DNA of 64,000 bases from G963720475 sp963720475. GTDB taxonomy: Bacteria > Actinomycetota > Thermoleophilia > Solirubrobacterales > Thermoleophilaceae. Under the pieces are notes generated by a model. It was not told the DNA's origin and searched no databases. It saw nothing but the letters and a program-made list of their open reading frames with translations. The DNA is taken from the NCBI GenBank assembly GCA_963720475.1, contig OY970394.1, positions 2,232,001 through 2,296,000 of the forward strand. The letters run 5' to 3'. The position numbers and the translations under genes were made by a program. Shown here piece by piece: positions 33,186 to 43,184 of the stretch. The stretch's first letter is position 1. Each line of letters opens with the position of its first letter.

Positions 33186-34559
33186 CTACGAGGCGGCCGT
33201 ACCGCCGGCGGCGGTCCTACGCTCGAAGATCTCCTCGATCTCCTCGAGCCGCTTGCCCTTCGTCTCGGGCACGAGCTTGAACGTGAACAGCAGGGTGAGG
33301 ACTCCGATCGCCGCGTAGAGCCAGAAGGTCTCCGAGGTGCCGAGCGCGTTCAGCAATGGCAGGAAGGTGAGCGAGACGGCGAAGTTCGACAGCCAGTTCG
33401 CCATCGTCCCGACACCGGCCGCGTGCGCGCGCACGTCGAGCGGGTAGATCTCAGCGTTGAGCAACCAGAAGATCGGCCCGAGGCTGATCGCGAAGGCACC
33501 GACGTAGACCATCAGCGATGCGATCGAGAGCGCGGAGCTCCCGGTGCTGCCCTCGTCGAGCTGGAAGGCGACGCCCAGCGCCGCGAGCGCGATGACCATC
33601 CCGGCTACGCCGACGAACAGCAGTGGACGGCGCCCGTAGCGGCCGAGCAGCCAGAGCGACAGGATCGTCATGCCGACGTTGACGATCCCGACCCCGACGC
33701 TGGCGAGGATCGCCGACGCGTCGGAGCCGATGCCGGCGTCCTGGACGATCGTCGGCGCGTAGTAGATGACCGTGTTGATGCCGGTGACCTGCTGCAGCAC
33801 CGCGAGCCCGACGCCGATCACGAGCGCCGCGCGCACGGCCGGCCGCCAGAGATCGCGGTAGGTGCCGCGCTCCTCCACGAGCTGAGAGGAGATCTCCTTG
33901 AGCTCCTCGTCGACCTCCTCGGTCGTCTCGCGCATCTGGAGCAGGTCCTTGCGGGCCTGGGCAGAGTCGCCGATCATCACCAGCCAGCGGGGGCTGTTCG
34001 GCATGTAGAGGATGCCGATGCCGAGCAGCAGCGCCGGCGCTGCGCCGATCGCCAGCATCGCCTCCCACGACTTGCTCGGCTCGAGCGCGAGCCCGGTGAG
34101 GTAGGCGACGAGGATCCCGACGGTGACGGCGAGCTGGAACAGCGTCACGAGCCGTCCGCGCATCGCGGCCGGCGCAAGCTCTGAGATGTAGACCGGGCAG
34201 GTCGCGGAGGCGAGACCGATCGCGAGGCCGAGCGCGAAGCGCGCGGCGACGAGGGTCCAGACTTCGCCCGCGAGCGCGCTGACGACCGAGCCGGTGACGA
34301 ACAGCGCCGCGGCGACGAGGATCATCCGCCTGCGCCCGTACCGGTCCGACAGCGAGCTCGCGAGCATCGCCCCGAACACCGCGCCGATCGGGACGGCGCT
34401 GACCACCAGTCCCTGCTCGAAGCTCGAGAGCCCGAAGTCGTCCCTGATGAAGAGCAGGGCGCTCGCGATGATGCCCGTGTCGTAGCCGAACAGCAGCCCG
34501 CCGAGCGCAGCGATCACCGCGGTGGCGATCACGTTCCGTCGGGCGTGTCCCCCCGGCAT
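33186..34559 (-). CDS. sugar:proton symporter (major facilitator superfamily)
   Basis: A 457-residue transporter with 12 predicted helices of the sugar porter family. Its hallmarks are 'GGLLFGYDTGIIASAL', 'DRYGRRRM', 'PVYISELAPAAMRGRLV', 'PNSPRWLV', 'QQVTGINTVIYYAPTI', 'GRYGRRPLLF' and 'VPETKGKRLEEI'. It would import a monosaccharide or polyol with protons. TAGGGT ends seven bases before ATG 34559. The TAG stop is followed in frame by eight codons ending in four Lys and then another stop, so an ancestral C-terminus may have been longer. Confidence 0.9.
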   Translation of the reverse strand: MPGGHARRNVIATAVIAALGGLLFGYDTGIIASALLFIRDDFGLSSFEQGLVVSAVPIGAVFGAMLASSLSDRYGRRRMILVAAALFVTGSVVSALAGEVWTLVAARFALGLAIGLASATCPVYISELAPAAMRGRLVTLFQLAVTVGILVAYLTGLALEPSKSWEAMLAIGAAPALLLGIGILYMPNSPRWLVMIGDSAQARKDLLQMRETTEEVDEELKEISSQLVEERGTYRDLWRPAVRAALVIGVGLAVLQQVTGINTVIYYAPTIVQDAGIGSDASAILASVGVGIVNVGMTILSLWLLGRYGRRPLLFVGVAGMVIALAALGVAFQLDEGSTGSSALSIASLMVYVGAFAISLGPIFWLLNAEIYPLDVRAHAAGVGTMANWLSNFAVSLTFLPLLNALGTSETFWLYAAIGVLTLLFTFKLVPETKGKRLEEIEEIFERRTAAGGTAAS

Positions 34560-34569
34560 CGCTACGACC

Positions 34570-35376
34570 CTACCTCGTGGGCTGCATCCCCGTGTAGCGC
34601 GCGATCCAGTCGGCGACCGCCGGGATTCGCACGTACGCGCCCGGCTGCTTGGGGTCGCCGCAGCGCTCGCCTCCGAACGAGACGATCCCGACCTGGACCC
34701 GCGCGGACGGTCCGTCCGTGACGAGCGGACCGCCGCTGTCGCCTTCGCACGAATCGGGCACCCCGCCCGGGCCCGCGGCGCAGATCGTCACCTTCGGGCT
34801 CGCGCCGCTCTTGTCGAAGCGGCACGCCCGCTCCGGCGAGATCGACATGTTCCCGACGCGCATCAGCACCGGCGCGCCCGCGCGCTTGTTGCTCGTGTAG
34901 CCCCAGCCCGTGACGGTGACGAGCCGGCCCGGATCGGCCAGCGCCGCTAGCGCCTGGCCCGCGAACGGGACCGGCGCCTGGCTGGTCGGGCTGACGAGCT
35001 TGAACAGGGCGACGTCGGGCTCCTGGTTGCGGTAGTAGTCGGGGTGCACACGCGTGTGGCGTACGCGATGGACGACTCCGCCCGACTTGCGGTTGTTGCT
35101 GCGGATGCGGACGCGAAACGCCTTCGCCTTGATTGCCGGGCTCTCGAGGTCGTCGACGCAGTGCGCAGCGCTGAGGACGTAGCGCTGCGAGATCACCGAT
35201 CCGCCGCAGATGTGGCCGTCGTCCACGGTCTGGATCGAGACCTGGTACCCGTACGCGCCGGCCGGTGCCTCCTGGCCGCCGATGATCGCGGTGGCGGGGC
35301 TGGGTGCGATCGCGAGCGCACCGAACACCGCGATGAGCGCTGCTGCGGACCGCGTGCACGCGGCGCGACTTCTCAC
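34570..35376 (-). CDS. secreted trypsin-like serine protease
   Basis: A 268-residue exported S1 protease. A signal peptide is followed by the mature N-terminus 'IIGGQEAPAGAYGYQVSI', so activation after a short propeptide or signal cleavage is expected. The catalytic triad is His in 'LSAAHC', Asp in 'DVALFKL' and Ser in 'SCEGDSGGPLV', and Cys pairs fit the usual disulfides. Asp in 'PDSCEGD' six before the Ser predicts trypsin-like Lys/Arg specificity. TACGAT ends six bases before GTG 35376, which fixes this start. The stop is 10 bp from the start of the transporter gene. Confidence 0.9.
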   Translation of the reverse strand: MRSRAACTRSAAALIAVFGALAIAPSPATAIIGGQEAPAGAYGYQVSIQTVDDGHICGGSVISQRYVLSAAHCVDDLESPAIKAKAFRVRIRSNNRKSGGVVHRVRHTRVHPDYYRNQEPDVALFKLVSPTSQAPVPFAGQALAALADPGRLVTVTGWGYTSNKRAGAPVLMRVGNMSISPERACRFDKSGASPKVTICAAGPGGVPDSCEGDSGGPLVTDGPSARVQVGIVSFGGERCGDPKQPGAYVRIPAVADWIARYTGMQPTR

Positions 35377-35414
35377 GCAGCCATCGTAATTCCGGGCGGC
35401 CGGCGTTCGCGCCG

Positions 35415-36962
<1,548 letters not shown>

Positions 36963-36971
36963 GCCGCCACC

Positions 36972-37523
36972 CTAACCGGCCCCGTCGCGGCGGTCCAGGG
37001 CTCGAGTGGTGAGTTGAGCGATGGCCGCGCCGATCACCGCGCCGGCGACCACATCCGCGGGATAATGGACGCCGGTGTGGACTCTCGTGTACCCGACAAG
37101 CGTGGCCAATGCATGAAGCGGAGCCCCGGCCATGGGCATTGAGTGACCGACTCCGGTAGCGAAGGCGACCGCGGACGCAGTGTGCCCGGACGGGAACGAC
37201 GCGGAGATGGGCATCTTCACGTGCTGGGCGAACGGCACGTCCTCGGCAACACGCTCCGGGCGCTTTCGGCGACCGAGCGGCTTGATCGCGAGGTTGACGA
37301 CGGCCGAGCTGACCGCGACGGAAGCCAGGCCGCGGAGCGCCGCACGTCGGCCCTGGCTGCCGCCGAGAAGTCCCAGCACCGCAGCGGCAGCGAGCGAGAG
37401 CTTCGAATGGTCGGCCGCATTCGTGATCGCGGCCATCGCGCGGTCGAGCTCGGGAGTCTCGGTGCGCGCGATCGCCGCATAGACGGCGATGTCAACGCGT
37501 TCTGCATCGTCGAGCCAGCTCAC
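36972..37523 (-). CDS. PAP2-family lipid phosphatase
   Basis: A 183-residue membrane phosphatase. The three PAP2 motifs are 'KPLGRRKRP' (KxxxxxxRP), 'PSGHTASA' and 'RVHTGVHYPADV' (SR/H-box with catalytic His). It would dephosphorylate phosphatidate, undecaprenyl pyrophosphate or a related lipid. TAGGAT ends six bases before GTG 37523, and this -10 overlaps the ATG of the divergent diacylglycerol-kinase-like gene, only 11 bp away. The pairing of a lipid phosphatase with a lipid kinase suggests opposing steps on the same lipid pool. Confidence 0.85.
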   Translation of the reverse strand: MSWLDDAERVDIAVYAAIARTETPELDRAMAAITNAADHSKLSLAAAAVLGLLGGSQGRRAALRGLASVAVSSAVVNLAIKPLGRRKRPERVAEDVPFAQHVKMPISASFPSGHTASAVAFATGVGHSMPMAGAPLHALATLVGYTRVHTGVHYPADVVAGAVIGAAIAQLTTRALDRRDGAG

Positions 37524-37534
37524 GGGGCGATCCT

Positions 37535-38794
37535 ATGACCCGCCGCCTGGCGGCCGTCGCGGCCCTCGTGCTCGTCCCCGCAGCCGTGACGCTCGCGATC
37601 CTCGAAGCCTTGCGGGAGCTTCCACGCGGGCTCATCGGCCTCGCCGGGATCCTCGCCGCGCTCGGCCTGATCTGGTTCGGGGCACTCAGGCGCGGCGCGA
37701 TCCGGATCACCGCCGTCGGCGCGGGGCTGCTGCTGCTCGCCGGAGGGGCGGTCGCCTACGTCGTCGTGACGGATCGCCTGCTGTGGGACGCGTTGATCGT
37801 CGGCTGCTTCGTGCTCGGCATCGCGGCCGCGCGAATCGCCTTCACGGCGCACGCGAAGCTGCCGCCCGCGGAATCGCCCTCCCATCCCGTCCTCTTCTTC
37901 AACCCGAAATCGGGTGGCGGAAAGGCCGAGCGGTTCGCGCTCGCCGACGAGGCCGCTGCGCGTGGGATCGAGGCCGTCGAGCTGCGCAGGGACGACGACC
38001 TCGAGCAACTGGCGCGCTCGGCGGTCGAACGCGGTGCCGATGCTCTCGCCGCAGCCGGCGGCGACGGAACGCAAGCGATCGTCGCGGCTGTGGCCGCGGA
38101 GGAAGCGCTGCCGTTCGCCTGCATCCCGGCCGGCACGCGGAACCACTTCGCGCTCGACCTCGGCGTCGACCGCGACGACGTCATCGGTGCGCTCGATGCG
38201 TTCGTCTCAGGCGGCGAGCGCCTCGTCGACCTCGCCGAGGTCAACGGCCAGGTGTTCGTCAACAACGTCTCGCTCGGGATCTACGCCGAGGCGGTTCAGC
38301 GCGACGAGTACCGCGGGGCCAAGCTGCGAACGTTGCTCGACACCGTTCCCGACGTCCTCGGGTCCGATGGCGAGTCGACGGAATTGCGCTGGCGGAACGC
38401 CGCCGGTCGTGAGGTCAGCTCGAACGCGGTGATCCTGGTCTCGAACAACCGTTATCGGCTCGGCCGGCTCGTCGCCTCGGGAACCCGTCCCAGACTCGAT
38501 GAACAAGTGCTCGGCGTGACAGCGCTCGAGCCGGCCACTGGAGGTCGAGCCCTGCAGCCCGTCGTTCACGATTTCACGACGCCCACGTTCGAGGTCGCCG
38601 CCGACGGGCCCGTGCCCGCTGGAATCGACGGCGAGGCCGTGATGCTGGACCCGCCGCTGCGCTTCGCGGTCCGGCCAGGCGCGCTGCGGGTCCGGGTCGC
38701 CGACGCGCACCCCGGGGCATCGCCGTCGGCGATGCTCCCCTCGCGGGTGTGGGATTCGCTGCGAGCGTTGTGTCGGATCGCGGCCGGCCGCTGA
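37535..38794 (+). CDS. diacylglycerol kinase-like lipid kinase
   Basis: A 419-residue protein. Three to four transmembrane helices (1-100) precede a DAGK catalytic domain. The nucleotide motif 'PVLFFNPKSGGGKAERF', 'AAGGDGTQAIVA' and 'IPAGTRNHFALDLG' are all clear, with 'NNVSLGIYAE' and the beta-sandwich C-terminal half after residue 230. It should phosphorylate diacylglycerol or a sphingosine-like lipid. The membrane-anchored form is typical of actinobacteria. It is divergent from the PAP2 phosphatase with starts 11 bp apart, so the two genes must share control sequence. No separate -10 is obvious for this gene. Confidence 0.85.
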   Translation: MTRRLAAVAALVLVPAAVTLAILEALRELPRGLIGLAGILAALGLIWFGALRRGAIRITAVGAGLLLLAGGAVAYVVVTDRLLWDALIVGCFVLGIAAARIAFTAHAKLPPAESPSHPVLFFNPKSGGGKAERFALADEAAARGIEAVELRRDDDLEQLARSAVERGADALAAAGGDGTQAIVAAVAAEEALPFACIPAGTRNHFALDLGVDRDDVIGALDAFVSGGERLVDLAEVNGQVFVNNVSLGIYAEAVQRDEYRGAKLRTLLDTVPDVLGSDGESTELRWRNAAGREVSSNAVILVSNNRYRLGRLVASGTRPRLDEQVLGVTALEPATGGRALQPVVHDFTTPTFEVAADGPVPAGIDGEAVMLDPPLRFAVRPGALRVRVADAHPGASPSAMLPSRVWDSLRALCRIAAGR

Positions 38795-38804
38795 TCCAGC
38801 CCGC

Positions 38805-39518
38805 CTAGCTCCTGACGCCGAGCGTGAGCCGGCCGACGTAGCCGGTGCCGGACCGCGCCAGAGCGACGCGCGACTTGGAACCGCCACCGGCGTAGAGGTT
38901 GTCCTGCGAGTTGCGCGTCGTCCGATCGCCCCGGCCGGAGTAGCGCGGGTCGCGGAAGACCTTGTCCGCCGCAGAGTCCGAGAAGTACAGCTGACCGGTA
39001 TGAACCTCGTCACCCTTGACATGGACCTTCGCGTGGATGTGAACCGTCCGCCCCTGATACCAGCCAGGGAAGATCGTCGTGAACTTCGCCAGCCCGTCCG
39101 AATCGGTCCGCTGTCCGCCGCGCAGGAAACTCTTGCCCGCGCCCTCGTCGAAACCGGAGTAGATGCCCTCCGCGTCGGCGTGCCAGATCTCGACCGTGGC
39201 GCCCTTGATCGGCTTGCAGCTCGATGCGTCCTGGACCTTTAGCCGCAGCTGTAGCTTCACGCCGCTGCGCCCGCCGCGGATGTCGCGGCGGATCAGGTTG
39301 TTGTCGATGTAGAACGGACCCTCGGTCTGCTCGGGGGTGAGCACGCAATCCGCGCTCGCGGACGCGTCCGGCGTAGTCGCGCTTGCCGCGTCGGTGCCCG
39401 CGCCGCTCTTCTCGTCGTCGCCGCAGCTGGTGAGGAATGCGTACGCGCCGAGGGCGCTCGTCGCCGCGATCGCCTGGCGGCGGCTCAGCCGTCGCTCTTC
39501 TCGCTCGTGGTCCGGCAT
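38805..39518 (-). CDS. intradiol ring-cleavage dioxygenase-like lipoprotein
   Basis: A 237-residue exported protein. A twin-arginine-like signal 'RRLSRRQAIAATSALGAYAF' leads to a lipobox 'LTSC'. The dioxygenase fold shows 'TEGPFYIDNNLIRRDI' (ligand Tyr), 'EIWHADAEGIYSGF', 'FTTIFPGWYQGRTVHIHAKV' (Tyr and two His ligands). The set is that of non-heme Fe(III) intradiol dioxygenases. ATG 39518 is preferred over GTG 39524 because TAAGGT ends seven bases before it. Surface-anchored members of this family may act on catechol-like compounds or siderophore parts, but the substrate is unknown. Confidence 0.8.
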   Translation of the reverse strand: MPDHEREERRLSRRQAIAATSALGAYAFLTSCGDDEKSGAGTDAASATTPDASASADCVLTPEQTEGPFYIDNNLIRRDIRGGRSGVKLQLRLKVQDASSCKPIKGATVEIWHADAEGIYSGFDEGAGKSFLRGGQRTDSDGLAKFTTIFPGWYQGRTVHIHAKVHVKGDEVHTGQLYFSDSAADKVFRDPRYSGRGDRTTRNSQDNLYAGGGSKSRVALARSGTGYVGRLTLGVRS

Positions 39519-39578
39519 GGCCACGACCTTATCCCCGTTCTATGAGCGCCGCCTGAGGGTCGGCCGGCGAAGACCGGA

Positions 39579-41015
39579 CTACGGCGCGGGCGCGGCCGGA
39601 ACCTCGCCCTTCTGCGAGCGGCCGGTCTGCTTTCGGATCGGAGCCGGCGAGCCGGTCTTCGGCTTCGCGCTCCCGCCCGAGTTGCGGTTCGACCGCGGCT
39701 GCGCGGGCGCCTTTCGTCCGTTGCCGCCGGCCGAGCCCTCGCTGCGGTCGAGGTTCCCGTTGGACCCGCCCGGCGTGGAGGAGTTGCTGTTCCCACGCGC
39801 GTTGCCTGTGGGTCGCCCGTTGCCACGCGTCTCGCCGACCCCGAGCGCACCCTTCCCCTGCCCGCGCTCGGCGCCGCGTCGCCCGTGAGAGCGGCGATCG
39901 CTGACCGGCGACCCGATGCCCGGTGAAACCGCCTGCGCGACTCCTCGGCCTTCGGGAGGGGCGGTTTGCGCGAGCGCCCGCGCGCCGGTCGAAGCCGGCG
40001 CACCGATCCCGGTCGCGGCCACGGTATTGATCGGGGCGCGGTCGACGGACGGCGAACGGGCAGCGTCATCGCGGTCGCCGGCGTCGCGGCTGGCGACCTC
40101 GCCGGCCACCGCTCCGCCCGCCGTCGCGATCACGGCCGCGGTCGCGGCAATCTTCACGACCCCGGAGACCCCGGCGACCTGAGCGCCGACGCCTGCCCCC
40201 AAGCCAACGGAAGCGCCCCCGGCGACCCCGGCGCCACCGCCGCCGAGCATGCCGGCGGCGAGCGTGGCGGGCATCGCCGGCATCGCCGCAGCGAGAACCG
40301 CCGGGCGTCGCTTCAGTCCCTGCGCGAAGGCTCGGCAGTCGGGGCAATCACGGAGATGGGCCCGCAGCTTGAGTCCGCGCAGCTTGCGGCGGTCGTTGTC
40401 CGACAGCGAGTGGCGTACCGCTTCGCAGTCCATCGTTCTACCGGCTTCCAAGTCGGTCAACGTCGTGCGGGCCTCGTACACCGCCTGCTTCGCGGCGGCC
40501 GGCGTCAGTTCGAGCGCCGCCGAGACCTCCGCGTAGGTCAGACCGATCAGCTCGCGCATCACCAGCGCGCTTCGCTGGCGTTCCGAGAGCGTCCCCATGT
40601 CCGCCAGCAGCGAACGCACCTGCTCGCGCGAGACTCCCCCGTCTTCGCTGGCGGGATCGGATAGCTCGAAGTCGTCGTCGAGTGGCGCCGATTTCGCCCG
40701 CTTGCCGGCGAGCCGTAGCGACTCGTTGCGTGCGATGCGGTATAGCCATGGCTTCAAGGCGATCTCGCGCTGCTCGCCCGGCAGCGCCCGAAGGGCGCGG
40801 GTCATGGTGTTCTGGAGCGCGTCGGCAGCGTCGTCCGGATCCCGCAAGATCGAGCGGCAGTAGCGGTACACGCCGTCGCGATGGCGCTCGAAGATCACCT
40901 CGAAGGCTGCCTTGTGGCCACGCGCGGCCAGGCGCGCGAGCGCCCCGTCCCCCAATAGCCGCAGAGGTAGCTGGGGAGCCACCGTCCGATGACCGCGTAC
41001 GGACGCCGCCTCCAT
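39579..41015 (-). CDS. ECF sigma factor fused to zinc-finger and low-complexity tail
   Basis: A 478-residue protein. Sigma region 2 covers about 35-100 ('CRSILRDPDDAADALQNT'), and region 4 covers about 140-195 ('LTYAEVSAALELTPAAAKQAV'). A HxxxCxxC zinc site follows (Cys197, His220, Cys224, Cys227), typical of anti-sigma ZAS domains. Then come a Gly/Ala-rich hydrophobic segment that may cross the membrane (about 284-303) and a 170-residue Gly/Asn/Pro/Arg/Ser-rich tail. So sigma factor and anti-sigma-like sensor are one polypeptide. TACCCT ends six bases before ATG 41015. Release of the sigma part by proteolysis is a plausible but untested mechanism. Confidence 0.85.
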   Translation of the reverse strand: MEAASVRGHRTVAPQLPLRLLGDGALARLAARGHKAAFEVIFERHRDGVYRYCRSILRDPDDAADALQNTMTRALRALPGEQREIALKPWLYRIARNESLRLAGKRAKSAPLDDDFELSDPASEDGGVSREQVRSLLADMGTLSERQRSALVMRELIGLTYAEVSAALELTPAAAKQAVYEARTTLTDLEAGRTMDCEAVRHSLSDNDRRKLRGLKLRAHLRDCPDCRAFAQGLKRRPAVLAAAMPAMPATLAAGMLGGGGAGVAGGASVGLGAGVGAQVAGVSGVVKIAATAAVIATAGGAVAGEVASRDAGDRDDAARSPSVDRAPINTVAATGIGAPASTGARALAQTAPPEGRGVAQAVSPGIGSPVSDRRSHGRRGAERGQGKGALGVGETRGNGRPTGNARGNSNSSTPGGSNGNLDRSEGSAGGNGRKAPAQPRSNRNSGGSAKPKTGSPAPIRKQTGRSQKGEVPAAPAP

Positions 41016-41171
41016 GCATCCAGGGTACCGCGCGTGGAGGCCGGTCGCGACCGATCAACACCGCATCGAGCATGCGAAACGAGGCCCCGCTACGGCCCGT
41101 GGGCATGTAGCGAAAGCCTCGCAACGCGTTTCCGGGGGGACCGGTCTTTGGCTGGTGCTGCTAGCCGCTTG

Positions 41172-41738
41172 TTAGGCCTTGGTGGTCTTCGACACGCACT
41201 TGCCGAAGGCGTTCGACTTGTTCTTGTTCGTGCCGTACTTCGCCTTGAACGCATCCGAGCCGATGCTCTTCTGCTCGGCGCGGCACGCCTTCGCGGCGTT
41301 CACGCGCGCGGCGTCCTTCTTGGCGTTGGCGTCCTGCTGGGCCTTCACCTTGGCGGAGACGCACTTGCCGTAGGCGTTGTTGCCGTTCTTGTTCGTGCCG
41401 TAGAACTGATCGAACGTCTTCCCGCCATGCGTCGCGGCGAAGTTCGGGTCGTCTTGCTCCGCCTTGCACAGCTTCGCGGCGTTCGTCTTCGCGCGCTCGT
41501 TGCGGTCGGCGTGCTGCTTGGCGAGCTTGGACACGCACTTGCCGAAGGCGTTCGACTTGTTCTCGTTCGTGCCGTAGGTGGCCTTGAAGTTGGCCTCGCC
41601 CATGGCGGTCCTCAGCGCCTTGCACTGCTTCGACGCACTGTCCTTGTCCGTGCTCGTCGGCTTGACGGCATCGGCACCGGTGGCGCCTAGGCCGGTCATG
41701 GCAAGTGCGGCGGTCGCCGCGATCAGTGTCCGCTTCAT
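41172..41738 (-). CDS. secreted protein with three Cys-paired repeats
   Basis: A 188-residue exported protein. A signal peptide ends near 'GATGADA'. Three repeats of about 50 residues follow, each ending in a variant of 'YGTNKNKSNAFGKCVS' and each with an upstream Cys ('KQCKALR', 'KLCKAEQ', 'KACRAEQ'). Each repeat could therefore hold one disulfide. The start at ATG 41738 is set by GGAGG ten bases upstream. The family is familiar from Solirubrobacterales-type genomes but has no known function. It is strongly basic and alpha-helical. Confidence 0.7.
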   Translation of the reverse strand: MKRTLIAATAALAMTGLGATGADAVKPTSTDKDSASKQCKALRTAMGEANFKATYGTNENKSNAFGKCVSKLAKQHADRNERAKTNAAKLCKAEQDDPNFAATHGGKTFDQFYGTNKNGNNAYGKCVSAKVKAQQDANAKKDAARVNAAKACRAEQKSIGSDAFKAKYGTNKNKSNAFGKCVSKTTKA

Positions 41739-41874
41739 GTTGGGTGATCCTCCAGTCCTCATCGGAAACGTGAGCTGACAGAACGCCGGCTCGCACCCCT
41801 ATAACCCGCGCTACCAGCGTGGAAGTAAGGCCCTATCTCGAAAACTCTCCTCGCGCCGACGCTACGCTGTTCGC

Positions 41875-42147
<273 letters not shown>

Positions 42148-42173
42148 CCCCGCGTAGGCGTTAGGGTCGGCGG

Positions 42174-43184
42174 ATGGCCGATCCCAACCGCCAGTTCCTC
42201 CTGCGGGAGCGCCCGTCGGGGCGTATCGACGCCAACACCTTCGAGCTCGTCGAAGCAGAGGTCCCGGAGATTTCCGACGGCGAGGCGCTCGTCCGGGTCG
42301 AATGGATCTCACTCGACCCCACGAACCGCACCTGGATCAACGACACGCCCACTTATCTGCCCCCGGTGGGCATCGGCGAGGTGATGCGGGCCGGCGGGCT
42401 GGGTCGCGTGGTCGCCTCGAAGAACCCCTCCTACGAGGAGGGCGCGCTCGTCCAGGGGCTGACCGGCTGGCAGGAGTGGGTCGTCGTTTCCGACACCCAG
42501 CCGCTGCTGCCGGTCACGGAGGTGGACGGCGTCTCGCCGAGCGCCTACCTCGGCGTGCTCGGCATGACGGGGCTGACGGCTTGGGTCGGCGTGAACGACA
42601 TCTGCCAACCAAAGGACGGCGACACGTTCGTCGTCTCCGCGGCCGCCGGCGCGGTCGGCTCGGTCGCCGGCCAGCTCGCGAAGATCGCGGGCGCGCGCGT
42701 GGTCGGGATCGCCGGCGGGCACGAGAAGAACGCCCTCCTGGCCGACCGGCTCGGCTTCGATGCCACGGTGGACTACAAGGCCGACGACTGGCACGACCAG
42801 CTGGTCTCGGCAACCGCGGACGGGGTCGACTGCGACTTCGAGAACGTCGGCGGCGACATCATGGACGCCATCTTCGCGCGGCTCAACCTCCACGCCCGCG
42901 TTGCGCTCTGCGGCCTGATCTCGGGCTACAACAGCGACGATCCCCCGCCCGGTCCGCGGGCTTTCGCGAACCTCCTGGTCCAGCGCGGAAAGGTCCAGGG
43001 ATTCATCGTCCTCGACCACTTCGGACGTGCACCCGAGGCGGGGGCCGAGATCGCCGGGCACCTCGCCTCCGGGGAACTCGAGCCGCTCGAGACCGTCGTC
43101 GAAGGATTCGAGCAGCTGCCGACGGCGATCAACATGCTTTTCGACGGCGCGAACGTCGGCAAGCTCGTCGTGAAGGTCAGCTAG
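42174..43184 (+). CDS. zinc-independent NADP-dependent oxidoreductase (CurA/PTGR-like)
   Basis: A 336-residue medium-chain reductase. 'EWISLDPTNRTWIND', 'GALVQGLTGWQEW', 'LGVLGMTGLTAW' and the nucleotide motif 'SAAAGAVGSVAGQLAKIAGA' match the leukotriene B4 dehydrogenase/CurA group, which reduces alpha,beta-unsaturated ketones with NADPH. Catalytic zinc ligands are absent, as expected. TAGGGT ends six bases before the ATG. Its TAG abuts the TAG of the convergent carbonic anhydrase gene, forming a TAGCTA palindrome. Confidence 0.85.
   Translation: MADPNRQFLLRERPSGRIDANTFELVEAEVPEISDGEALVRVEWISLDPTNRTWINDTPTYLPPVGIGEVMRAGGLGRVVASKNPSYEEGALVQGLTGWQEWVVVSDTQPLLPVTEVDGVSPSAYLGVLGMTGLTAWVGVNDICQPKDGDTFVVSAAAGAVGSVAGQLAKIAGARVVGIAGGHEKNALLADRLGFDATVDYKADDWHDQLVSATADGVDCDFENVGGDIMDAIFARLNLHARVALCGLISGYNSDDPPPGPRAFANLLVQRGKVQGFIVLDHFGRAPEAGAEIAGHLASGELEPLETVVEGFEQLPTAINMLFDGANVGKLVVKVS

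Noticed and set aside
32673..34184. 503-codon plus-strand frame over the sugar transporter
   Set aside because: Antisense to a clear MFS gene. The Glu/Arg/His-rich translation has no domain.
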